Source: Lachnospiraceae bacterium | GTDB taxonomy: Bacteria > Bacillota > Clostridia > Lachnospirales > Lachnospiraceae | Assembly: GCA_021205755.1 (NCBI GenBank) | Contig: JAJPWX010000034.1 | Coordinates: forward strand, 1-39,102 | Direction of reading: 5' to 3' | Length of the DNA stretch: 39,102 bases | Shown: positions 17,169 through 23,627 of the stretch, one piece after another | Numbering within the stretch: the first letter of the stretch is position 1 | Layout: each line of letters starts with the position of its first letter | The notes under the pieces: model-generated | Databases searched by the model: none | The model's input: only the letters and a program-made list of their open reading frames with translations | What the model was told of the DNA's origin: nothing | Program-made: the position numbers and the translations under genes

Positions 17169-17834
17169 CTACTGAAATCGTTCTATCAAACAAATCTGTC
17201 GGTTCATGCGCTCTGGAATCTCCGCAAGCAAATCCTCCCATGGGGTCAGAAGATCCGCGTCCCATTCTCTTTCCTCAAAAACAAAAGAAGGAACAAAGCT
17301 GAAGTTTTTCCGGATATACGCTCTCGTTTTTCTCTGCAATTCTTCCGAAATCGTAAACTGATCCTTTACCATGTCTCCCGGCGCAATGCCATCCGCTCCG
17401 GCTTCCGCCCCGCAGCTTTCCACCACCCGTGGAAAAAGCCGGAATAGCTCCGGCCGCGAAGCAAACGCATGCTTGCCAGGCTGCACATAAGCACACACTC
17501 TGCTCCCGTCTGCCGGAATCCGGCCGTTCTCCGGATCTACCAGACGCATATATTTGCCATGCGTACTGCCCTCTGCGTCCACAACGGTACCATCTCCGTC
17601 CAGATACACCCAGATATGCTCCAGCTCATACAAATGCTGGATATCATAGTCGTACCAGAAAGCATACTCGATCACGCAGCCTCCGTCAACCGGAAAAACC
17701 TCTCTTTTCGGAAAAGAAGCACTCCTTTTCGGCTCCCGGAACACCGTATATCCGACCGACTGAACCGTAAAAGGTTCCTTTTTATCAAAAAAAAGCTTTG
17801 GGCGGTACAACGCCGCCAGTTCTTTTTCCGTCAT
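17169..17834 (-). CDS. Unrecognised 221-residue protein at the head of the inositol operon
   Basis: A soluble protein with no signal peptide or membrane segment. The central stretch (FWYDYDIQHLYELEHIWVYL, then DGDGTVVDAEGSTHG) faintly recalls the Tyr-rich, H-x-x-E and S-x-H pattern of Vps62/DUF946-like proteins. That is a weak resemblance, not an identification. Trp, Tyr and His are enriched there, which would suit a carbohydrate or metal site. The frame is open to a GTG at 17849. The ATG at 17834, seven bases after GGTGA, is preferred. It is the first gene of the operon, diverges from the AraC regulator and abuts the next unknown gene. Confidence 0.72.
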   Translation of the reverse strand: MTEKELAALYRPKLFFDKKEPFTVQSVGYTVFREPKRSASFPKREVFPVDGGCVIEYAFWYDYDIQHLYELEHIWVYLDGDGTVVDAEGSTHGKYMRLVDPENGRIPADGSRVCAYVQPGKHAFASRPELFRLFPRVVESCGAEAGADGIAPGDMVKDQFTISEELQRKTRAYIRKNFSFVPSFVFEEREWDADLLTPWEDLLAEIPERMNRQICLIERFQ

Positions 17835-17838
17835 ACGC

Positions 17839-17867
17839 TTGTCACCCACTGAAAATTGAATTATAAT
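17839..17867 (+). promoter_or_regulatory. Promoter of the AraC-family regulator
   Basis: TTGTCA (17839-17844), a 17-base spacer and TATAAT (17862-17867) make an almost perfect sigma-A promoter. The start point would be near 17874. Its -10 box overlaps that of the divergent operon. Confidence 0.8.
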
Positions 17868-17888
17868 CTCATTAAAAAGTCCACTACA
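17860..17888 (-). promoter_or_regulatory. Candidate divergent promoter of the inositol operon
   Basis: On the minus strand TATAAT (17865-17860) lies 17 bases downstream of TGTAGT (17888-17883), a weak -35. The palindrome ATTATAAT gives both directions a -10 box in the same eight bases, so the two promoters should exclude each other. A weak -35 is what an activator-dependent promoter would have. Confidence 0.55.
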
Positions 17889-17918
17889 GCATCAAAAAGA
17901 AAAGACAGGAGTTCCATC

Positions 17919-18830
17919 ATGATTTACGAAAATTGCCTTCAATTTGAAAAAAAGCACATTGTTTCCATCACGAATCAGAAATATGGCGCCCTCTACTTGT
18001 TTGACTATGACGAACGAAACGCCTCGATCAATATGGAATTTGAGCACCAGCATTCTTATTATGAAATCATGGTCTTCCTGGCACCTGCCGGGGAGCATCT
18101 CTTCGAAGGACAGATTTACCATCTTTCCTTCGGTGATATTGTTCTGATTCCTCCATTTTTACTGCATAAATCCATCTACCGAAAGGGCGCTCCAAGCGAC
18201 CGGATTATCATTGATTTTATCTGGCCGGAAACGCTCAAGGCAGATGACCTTGGATATGCAGAGCTTCTGTCAATGTTTGAATTTCCGGAGTATATTTTCC
18301 GCTTCGCGCCAGAGCAGCGGGTCGCTCTGTATCGTCGGCTCAACGATATCCTGAATTATTCTCTGCGCCCGGGATTTTCTGTAGATGCTCCTCTCGACCA
18401 GCTGATGATTCATACCCTTTTTGTGGAGTTTTTACACGAGCTCTATACACAGAGGAACCGGAACCAGTACAGGAATAATATGGAGATTGCTCCCGCCGCA
18501 CAGAAAATGCACTCGGTCGCCGCCTACATCCACCAGCATTACAGCGAGCCGCTCTCTCTGCAGTCGCTTGCTGAAAAGTTTTACATCAGTCCCGGCTATC
18601 TGTCACACAGCTTTCGGGAAACCATGCAGTTCACGCTGTCGAGCTATATCCAGAACACCCGTTTCAAAAATGCGCAGCACATGCTGATTACCACGAATGC
18701 CAAAATTTCGGATATAGCCATTGCCTGCGGGTTTTCCAGCTTTTCTCAGTTCAACCGCATTTTCGGCAGGATGGCCGGCATGTCTCCGAGTGAATACCGC
18801 AAGCAGGCACAGAACACTCACAAACTCTGA
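17919..18830 (+). CDS. AraC-family transcriptional regulator, likely inositol-operon activator
   Basis: A DNA-binding regulator of 303 residues. Residues 30-130 resemble the cupin ligand domain (EHQHSYYEIMVFL, FGDIVLIPPFLLHK). Residues 200-300 hold the paired helix-turn-helix (LSLQSLAEKFYISPGYLSHS and ISDIAIACGFSSFSQFNRIF), ending in the standard MSPSEYRK. AGGAG seven bases before the ATG at 17919 sets the start at MIYENCLQF rather than the further upstream frame opening. It diverges from the inositol operon with overlapping promoters, so it probably controls that operon and itself. Inositol operons in bacilli often use IolR (DeoR type) instead. It could alternatively act on the transporter genes to its right. 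Confidence 0.92.
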   Translation: MIYENCLQFEKKHIVSITNQKYGALYLFDYDERNASINMEFEHQHSYYEIMVFLAPAGEHLFEGQIYHLSFGDIVLIPPFLLHKSIYRKGAPSDRIIIDFIWPETLKADDLGYAELLSMFEFPEYIFRFAPEQRVALYRRLNDILNYSLRPGFSVDAPLDQLMIHTLFVEFLHELYTQRNRNQYRNNMEIAPAAQKMHSVAAYIHQHYSEPLSLQSLAEKFYISPGYLSHSFRETMQFTLSSYIQNTRFKNAQHMLITTNAKISDIAIACGFSSFSQFNRIFGRMAGMSPSEYRKQAQNTHKL

Positions 18831-18832
18831 CA

Positions 18833-18955
18833 GAAAGCCTGTTACCACGTGCTTGCATTATCCATTATCCATCGTCCACTCGTAACTGCTTTCGTTTCTA
18901 CTCAGTCACGCCTGGTTCACATCATATGGTCCCGCAAATACCGTAACAGGCTTTC
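18833..18955. repeat. 123-base intergenic element with 13-bp perfect terminal inverted repeats
   Basis: GAAAGCCTGTTAC (18833-18845) and GTAACAGGCTTTC (18943-18955) are perfect inverted repeats around 97 bases that include a CCATTATCCAT tandem. No open frame of note lies inside. It follows the araC stop by two bases. It may be a long-loop terminator (T-rich sequence follows on the + strand), a structured RNA or a miniature mobile element. No flanking target duplication was seen. Confidence 0.5.
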
Positions 18956-19054
18956 ATCTTTCCTTACTTATACTCTCTGACACTCCTCGCAGGTTCCTCT
19001 GCGTTTTTCTCTCCGAGTGCTAATACTTTTCATGCTGCGAACGCCGCGCTTTTT

Positions 19055-20617
19055 TTACAGGCTGTCGTAATACTCAGCTCTCGCATCGAGAATCTTCTGC
19101 AGACCCGCATTTACCAGCTCATCATAACCGGACTGATAGGTGCTGTCAAAGCTGTCTGTTGAGCAGCTGATGCAGTTATAAACCCAGGTCAGCATACGAT
19201 TCTGTACATCCGTGCCATAGGTAGCTTCCGCATCTGAGATATAGCCGTAGCTCGGGAAAATATACTTTCCGGTATTGCATACATCGTAGTAGTTCTCATA
19301 CCATTCTACGCTCGCCCACTCGTTAGTCTGCTCCTGATAATTCGACTGTGCCATAATCTCATAATCATTGACCCAGTCAAAGTTCAGATTCATGATGCAG
19401 AGGTCATCACAGGTTCCCGGATAACCTTTTTCATTCTTCTCATCCTCTGACGGCTCAACCGCAACGCCGAGATCATTGTAGGTCAGATCCGGTGTATAAC
19501 GAACCTGAACTGCATTTGCCGGGTCAGCCAGCCAGTCCAGATACTGCATGCAGCACGCCGCTTTCTCGTCGCTTGTAGTAGACGGGATCATAACGAACAT
19601 CGCATAGCGATACTCATACGGGGTACGATAGCCGCCTTCCGGCAAATCGAAGCACATGATCGGCTGGAATGTAGCATCCACTTCACCCATGGTGGTATTC
19701 AGCACATTGATGCTGTCCCACGGCTCTGTCGTATCGCCATTGCAGAAGCCTGCTTTTCCGTTTGCCAGATCTGCAAGATAGCTGCTCTCATCCGTATCGG
19801 TGTAAAATTCCTGTGTAATCAGTCCTGCATTGTAATACTCATTCAGCTTGCGAAGACCATCTTCCGCACCTGGCGCTACTGCCATGCAATACTCATTGTA
19901 AATATAAGCGGTACGGTCATCTTCCAATGTTACATAGGAACCAACAAAGTTCAGATACATCTCCTCTGTATCACTTCTTCCGCTCATCGCCCACGGTGTG
20001 CCAAGGCCGGCATCCTTTACCGCGTACAGATAAGTCTCCAGTTCTTCCTTTGTGGTCGGCATTTCCATACCAAGCTCATCCAGCCAGTCCTTACGGATAT
20101 AAGCAGTATGACGCGCGTTCGCGGTACCTCTCTGTTTCATCACCGCATATCTCGCACCATCCAGTTCTGCGATGCCGCCTTCATTGGCCTCAGAGCAATA
20201 TTCAGAAATATTTCCGCCGTACTCTGCGTACAGATCCGTCAGATCTTTCAGACCGCCCTGACTTGCATAGCTATAATACAGGCTCTGGCTATAAGTAAAA
20301 ACGATATCCGGTGCGCTGCCGCCCGCCATCATAATGTTCACCTTATCATCAGACTCTGATCTCGGTACAGACGTATACTCTACATCAAAACCGTAGGTCT
20401 CCTGCATCTGCTCGCGGATCCACTGGGTCAGGGCATTATCCTCAGTCGTGGTATTCGGAGCCGCATTGCCTCTGTCCCAAACCATAACATTAATCTTTGT
20501 GTCCGCAGCCTTTGCTTTCATCGCAGATGTGCCGCCAATCACGCTGGAAAGAGCCAGTGTAGATGCGCTTGCTATCGTGCCCTTCAGAAAATCTCTTCTT
20601 GAAATTGTTTTCGTCAT
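19055..20617 (-). CDS. ABC sugar transporter solute-binding protein with Tat-type signal
   Basis: An extracellular substrate-binding protein of the large CUT1/LplA type (520 residues), delivering an oligosaccharide to the two permeases encoded just upstream. The N terminus SRRDFLKGT is a twin-arginine motif (Arg7-Arg8), followed by a hydrophobic stretch and an AKA-A cleavage site near residue 37. There is no lipobox Cys, unlike most Gram-positive binding proteins. The mature part shows INVMVWDRG, a middle region rich in Tyr and Trp, and PDIVFTYSQSLYYSY. GGAGG precedes the ATG. It is the last gene of the HAD-permease-permease-binding protein run, after a 153-base gap with a small hairpin. The substrate is unknown; the nearby mannosidase and pectin genes suggest candidates. 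Confidence 0.88.
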   Translation of the reverse strand: MTKTISRRDFLKGTIASASTLALSSVIGGTSAMKAKAADTKINVMVWDRGNAAPNTTTEDNALTQWIREQMQETYGFDVEYTSVPRSESDDKVNIMMAGGSAPDIVFTYSQSLYYSYASQGGLKDLTDLYAEYGGNISEYCSEANEGGIAELDGARYAVMKQRGTANARHTAYIRKDWLDELGMEMPTTKEELETYLYAVKDAGLGTPWAMSGRSDTEEMYLNFVGSYVTLEDDRTAYIYNEYCMAVAPGAEDGLRKLNEYYNAGLITQEFYTDTDESSYLADLANGKAGFCNGDTTEPWDSINVLNTTMGEVDATFQPIMCFDLPEGGYRTPYEYRYAMFVMIPSTTSDEKAACCMQYLDWLADPANAVQVRYTPDLTYNDLGVAVEPSEDEKNEKGYPGTCDDLCIMNLNFDWVNDYEIMAQSNYQEQTNEWASVEWYENYYDVCNTGKYIFPSYGYISDAEATYGTDVQNRMLTWVYNCISCSTDSFDSTYQSGYDELVNAGLQKILDARAEYYDSL

Positions 20618-20662
20618 TTTTGTTCCTCCTTCTGTTTTAGAAATTGAGAAGTTATATGGAAT

Positions 20663-20676
20663 ATGCCATCCGGCAT
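20663..20676 (-). other. Short hairpin in the leader of the binding-protein gene
   Basis: ATGCC (20663-20667) pairs with GGCAT (20672-20676) around a 4-base loop, about 45 bases before the binding-protein start. Small stems between permease and binding-protein genes can stabilise the downstream mRNA and raise binding-protein levels. With only five pairs, this is a suggestion. Confidence 0.3.
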
Positions 20677-20770
20677 CTTCCTATTAAAATATCCTTCTGG
20701 ATAAATTAATCCTTGCTTCGTGCCTGTTCTTCCTCATGCTCATATAAGCCAGGGCAAAACTGCTTTACCA

Positions 20771-21637
20771 TCAGCCCTTCACAGCTCCTACCATAATACC
20801 CTTGGTAAAGAAACGCTGTACGAACGGGTATACAATCAACATTGGGAGCATGGAGATTACAATACTTGCAGCCTTTACATTCTCTGCCACCAGGTTTGTG
20901 GTCAGGCCTTCCTCGGCGGAGATATTAATAGACTCAATAAACTGTTTCAGTACCATCTGAACCGTATAAAGGCTGGAGGAATTAATATAGTACAATACAT
21001 CGCTAATGTCATTCCATCTGCCGACCGCATAGAAGAGGCCCAGAGTGGCCAGCGTCGGTCCCACCAGCGGAAGCGCTACATTCAGCAGCGTCCTGACATC
21101 ACTGCAGCCGTCAATCTTAGCCGCTTCATAGATCGCATCATCAATTCCCTTAAATGCGTTACACATGATGATCATATTGTAAGCACTCAAAGCACCCGGA
21201 ATAATCAAAGCCCAAACGGTATTAATCAGGCCAAAATCTCTTACATTCAGGTAAGTCGGAATCGTACCCGGATGCAGATACATGGTCAGAACAAACAGCG
21301 TCATAATAAATGCCCCGCCCTTCAGGTCTTTTTTCGAGAGCGGATAAGCGGCCAGTACTGTCATTACCAGGTTCACAGCCGTCGTTCCCAGCATCAGGAG
21401 AATAGAATACCAGAAAGACCTCACAAAGCTGCCGCTGGACAGCGCTTTCTGATAAGCCTCTGTGGTAAAATCCACCGGCCACAGGAATACTTTACCGGCC
21501 AGGATTGCGTTTTTACCGCTGAAAGACATGGAAACAACGCGAAGAATCGGTACCATGCAAAGGCAGGTAAGAATGATAAAGAAAGCGGCCCAGAATCTCT
21601 GGAATCTTTTTTCGGCTTTACTTTTTACAGCACTCAT
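20771..21637 (-). CDS. Carbohydrate ABC transporter permease (LplC/YtcP type)
   Basis: The second membrane subunit of the CUT1 sugar importer (288 residues). Six hydrophobic segments are visible, starting with FWAAFFIILTCLCMVPILRV. The cytoplasmic EAA loop reads YEAAKIDGCSDVRTLLNVAL and would dock the ATPase. PLSKKDLKG and TMYLHPGTIPTYL are typical of the LplC group. Its ATG shares one base with the stop of the other permease gene (TAATG), with AGGAGGG nine bases upstream, so translation is coupled. No ATPase gene is present in the window; these importers commonly share one MsmK-like ATPase encoded elsewhere. Confidence 0.93.
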   Translation of the reverse strand: MSAVKSKAEKRFQRFWAAFFIILTCLCMVPILRVVSMSFSGKNAILAGKVFLWPVDFTTEAYQKALSSGSFVRSFWYSILLMLGTTAVNLVMTVLAAYPLSKKDLKGGAFIMTLFVLTMYLHPGTIPTYLNVRDFGLINTVWALIIPGALSAYNMIIMCNAFKGIDDAIYEAAKIDGCSDVRTLLNVALPLVGPTLATLGLFYAVGRWNDISDVLYYINSSSLYTVQMVLKQFIESINISAEEGLTTNLVAENVKAASIVISMLPMLIVYPFVQRFFTKGIMVGAVKG

Positions 21638-22569
21638 TACATAATTCCCTCCTGTCCCATCTTTTTAATAATCTGATTTGCTGACACAACCATGATCACT
21701 CCAACCACCGTCTGGAATAAACCGACCGCTGTCGCGAAATCAAAACGTCCTGCCGCAAGACCTACAGAATACACATAAGTACTGATAACTTCTGCCGCGT
21801 CGCTGACGACTGCATTCGACATCATATACGGGCGGTCGAAGCTGATCGTCACGAGCCTGCCGACCTGCATAATCAGCAGCGTAGTCACCGTACCGGAAAT
21901 CTGCGGAAGTGTTACATGCCAGATTCTCTGAAGGCGGGTGGCACCGTCCAGATATGCCGCCTCACTCAGGGAGACATCTGTCGCCATCAGGGCTGCCAGA
22001 TAGATAATCAGAGAATAACCGGCTGCCTGCCACACGCCGGTTCCCCAGTATACAATACGCCAGATAAAGGAGTTACTCAGGAAAGGAACCGTGCTGAATC
22101 CAAGCGCTTCAATCACGTTATTCACCAGACCGCTGGAGGAGAACAGCTGCGTCACGATACCGGAAATAATAACCCAGGAAAGGAAATTCGGCAGATACAG
22201 CAGTGTTTGCGTTACCTTGCGGACGCCGTTGCTGCGCAGTTCATTTAAAAACAGTGCCAGAAAGATCGGAATTGGGAATCCGATAATCAGGTCTCCCAGA
22301 TTCAGGATCAGCGTATTTTTCAGCGCTGTCCAGAAAGTCGACGAACTGAACACCTCTTTAAAGTTTGCCAGTCCCACCCACGGGCTGTTCCACATTCCCT
22401 GAAAAATACTGAAATCCTCAAAAGCAACGATAACACCAAGCATCGGCTTATACTTGAACAAAACCATGTAGATAACCGGAAGAAGCAGCATCGCGTACAA
22501 CTGCCAGTGTCCCCTGAAATAGACGCCGAAGCTTGTCTTCTTTTTCGCCTGTACCTGTCCCTTTTCCAT
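21637..22569 (-). CDS. Carbohydrate ABC transporter permease (LplB/YteP type)
   Basis: The first membrane subunit of the importer (310 residues). An N-terminal basic stretch precedes the segment LYAMLLLPVIYMVLFKYKPM, and the opening SPWVGLANFKEVF follows, as in LplB-like permeases. The EAA loop is LSEAAYLDGATRLQRIWHVTLP. AGGAGGG precedes the ATG. It overlaps the next permease gene by one base and follows the HAD gene by 120 bases, in which no promoter was convincing. The pair would form the translocation path for an oligosaccharide caught by the binding protein encoded downstream. Confidence 0.93.
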   Translation of the reverse strand: MEKGQVQAKKKTSFGVYFRGHWQLYAMLLLPVIYMVLFKYKPMLGVIVAFEDFSIFQGMWNSPWVGLANFKEVFSSSTFWTALKNTLILNLGDLIIGFPIPIFLALFLNELRSNGVRKVTQTLLYLPNFLSWVIISGIVTQLFSSSGLVNNVIEALGFSTVPFLSNSFIWRIVYWGTGVWQAAGYSLIIYLAALMATDVSLSEAAYLDGATRLQRIWHVTLPQISGTVTTLLIMQVGRLVTISFDRPYMMSNAVVSDAAEVISTYVYSVGLAAGRFDFATAVGLFQTVVGVIMVVSANQIIKKMGQEGIM

Positions 22570-22689
22570 AAAAAACCCTCCTTCGTTATGTTTTAGGAAC
22601 TTTGCCGCATCGGCTCCACCAGATATATTATGGAACCATACGCTCAGTCAGTTCACCACCAAACTGGCTCTTTCAGAATCGTTCAGCAT

Positions 22690-23232
22690 TCAAACCGCAT
22701 ATACCTCATTCAGCCGCCGCTCCAGTTTTTCAACCAGATCCAGCAACTCAGATGGCTGATGAATAATATAATCCGCCCGTTCATCGTCATTAGAGGGAAT
22801 CATGTTATACCGCGGCGACCAGTCAATCAGTACGGAGGTAATTCCAAATCGATTCGCTCCCGCCACGTCCTTACGGATATTATTTCCTACCATAATGATG
22901 CGTTTCTTATCTTCCTCTGTCAGCCCATTTTTCTCCATCGCATCCTGAAACATGGCGGCAGCAGGCTTCTGGACTCCGACGATCTCCGAAATCGTCCGCG
23001 TGCAGAAACAGCCGCCCAGCCCATTTTCCAGATAAACATTGGTAAAAGACTGTTCTTCCCCGTCCGCGACCAGTGCGATACGGTAGCCTCTCTCATACAG
23101 TGTGCGAAGCGCTTCCCCTGCTCCCGGAATCAGTTCCGCGTGGACGACAATTCCTTTTTCATCCCTGATCTCGGTGCTTTCATCAATAAAGGTATCTCCG
23201 CTGTCTGTAAAAATAAACAATCTTCTCTCCAC
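22690..23232 (-). CDS. HAD-superfamily protein with altered catalytic motifs
   Basis: A 180-residue HAD-like protein. Motif I reads D10-S-G-D-T instead of DxDGT, so the second acid is displaced by one position. Motif II is LVADG, Lys89 (VQKPAAAMFQDA) is motif III, and motif IV is MVGNNIRKDVAGAN, with Asn where phosphatases have Asp. ITSVLIDWSP follows. The protein may be a weak phosphatase, a magnesium-independent variant or a binding protein. The start is GTG at 23232 with GGGGGAAA upstream. It lies before the permease genes on the same strand and may be the first gene of that transport operon, perhaps dephosphorylating a sugar. Confidence 0.82.
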   Translation of the reverse strand: MERRLFIFTDSGDTFIDESTEIRDEKGIVVHAELIPGAGEALRTLYERGYRIALVADGEEQSFTNVYLENGLGGCFCTRTISEIVGVQKPAAAMFQDAMEKNGLTEEDKKRIIMVGNNIRKDVAGANRFGITSVLIDWSPRYNMIPSNDDERADYIIHQPSELLDLVEKLERRLNEVYAV

Positions 23233-23516
23233 TGTCTTTCCCCCGATGTTCTTTCCTGTAAATGTGTTCTCAGCTCTGAACCTGATGGAAATTATTGTAC
23301 CCCCCTACCCCCTCAAATCTACACCTTTTTGGTTTTTTTCCGGATAAAACCTCGCATTTTTTGCTTTCTTTTAGGAAATATGTATATTTTTCCCTGAAAA
23401 TGCGGCTGACATTTCAAGAGTTTGCCATTATTTTCAAAAATATAGTTCGTCAAATTGATAACAGGCAGCTGGGATAAAAGGGATTTTTTATGAAGCATGG
23501 CGAACAAAGGTCTTTT
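23233..23516. promoter_or_regulatory. AT-rich divergent control region (HAD/transport operon versus mannosidase)
   Basis: This gap holds no credible gene. It carries GCATTTTTTGCTTTCTTT (23354-23371), shared with 5596-5613, directly followed by AGGAAATATGTATATTTTTCC, which resembles a block near 5488. A C-rich stretch sits near 23300. No clear minus-strand -35/-10 pair was found. The shared blocks suggest a common regulator for the pectin/amino-sugar genes and this transporter. Confidence 0.35.
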
Positions 23517-23579
23517 CTTTTCATAAAAGTCTTTTCATAAAAGTCTTTTCATAAAAGTCTTTTCATAAAAGTCTTTTCA
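23517..23579 (+). repeat. 4.5 tandem copies of a 14-bp unit in the mannosidase promoter
   Basis: The unit CTTTTCATAAAAGT is repeated exactly at 23517, 23531, 23545 and 23559, with a half copy at 23573-23579. Each unit has CTTTT/AAAAG arms. The final half unit contains TTTTCA, the likely -35 box. The units are perfect, which suggests recent slippage-driven expansion and possible variation in copy number. Confidence 0.9.
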
Positions 23580-23602
23580 AACAGAGCCTTTTCTGGTAGA
23601 AT
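23574..23602 (+). promoter_or_regulatory. Promoter of the alpha-mannosidase gene
   Basis: TTTTCA (23574-23579), a 17-base spacer and TAGAAT (23597-23602) fit a sigma-A promoter with a start near 23609. The -35 lies in the last partial tandem repeat, so repeat number changes what is upstream but not the core spacing. Confidence 0.55.
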
Positions 23603-23627
23603 CAGGAAAAATCAGGAGGATTTCTTT

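Noticed and set aside
20720-21676. A 318-codon open frame on the + strand opposite the LplC-type permease
   Set aside because: The opposite strand encodes a clear permease with an EAA loop; this frame is a Gln/Arg/His-rich shadow without start signals.
19055-22569. ATPase gene for the ABC importer
   Set aside because: No Walker A/LSGGQ protein is encoded nearby; CUT1 importers of this type usually share an ATPase encoded elsewhere.
23517-23579. Possible CRISPR array
   Set aside because: The 14-bp units are directly adjacent with no spacers and no cas genes are present; it is a simple tandem repeat.
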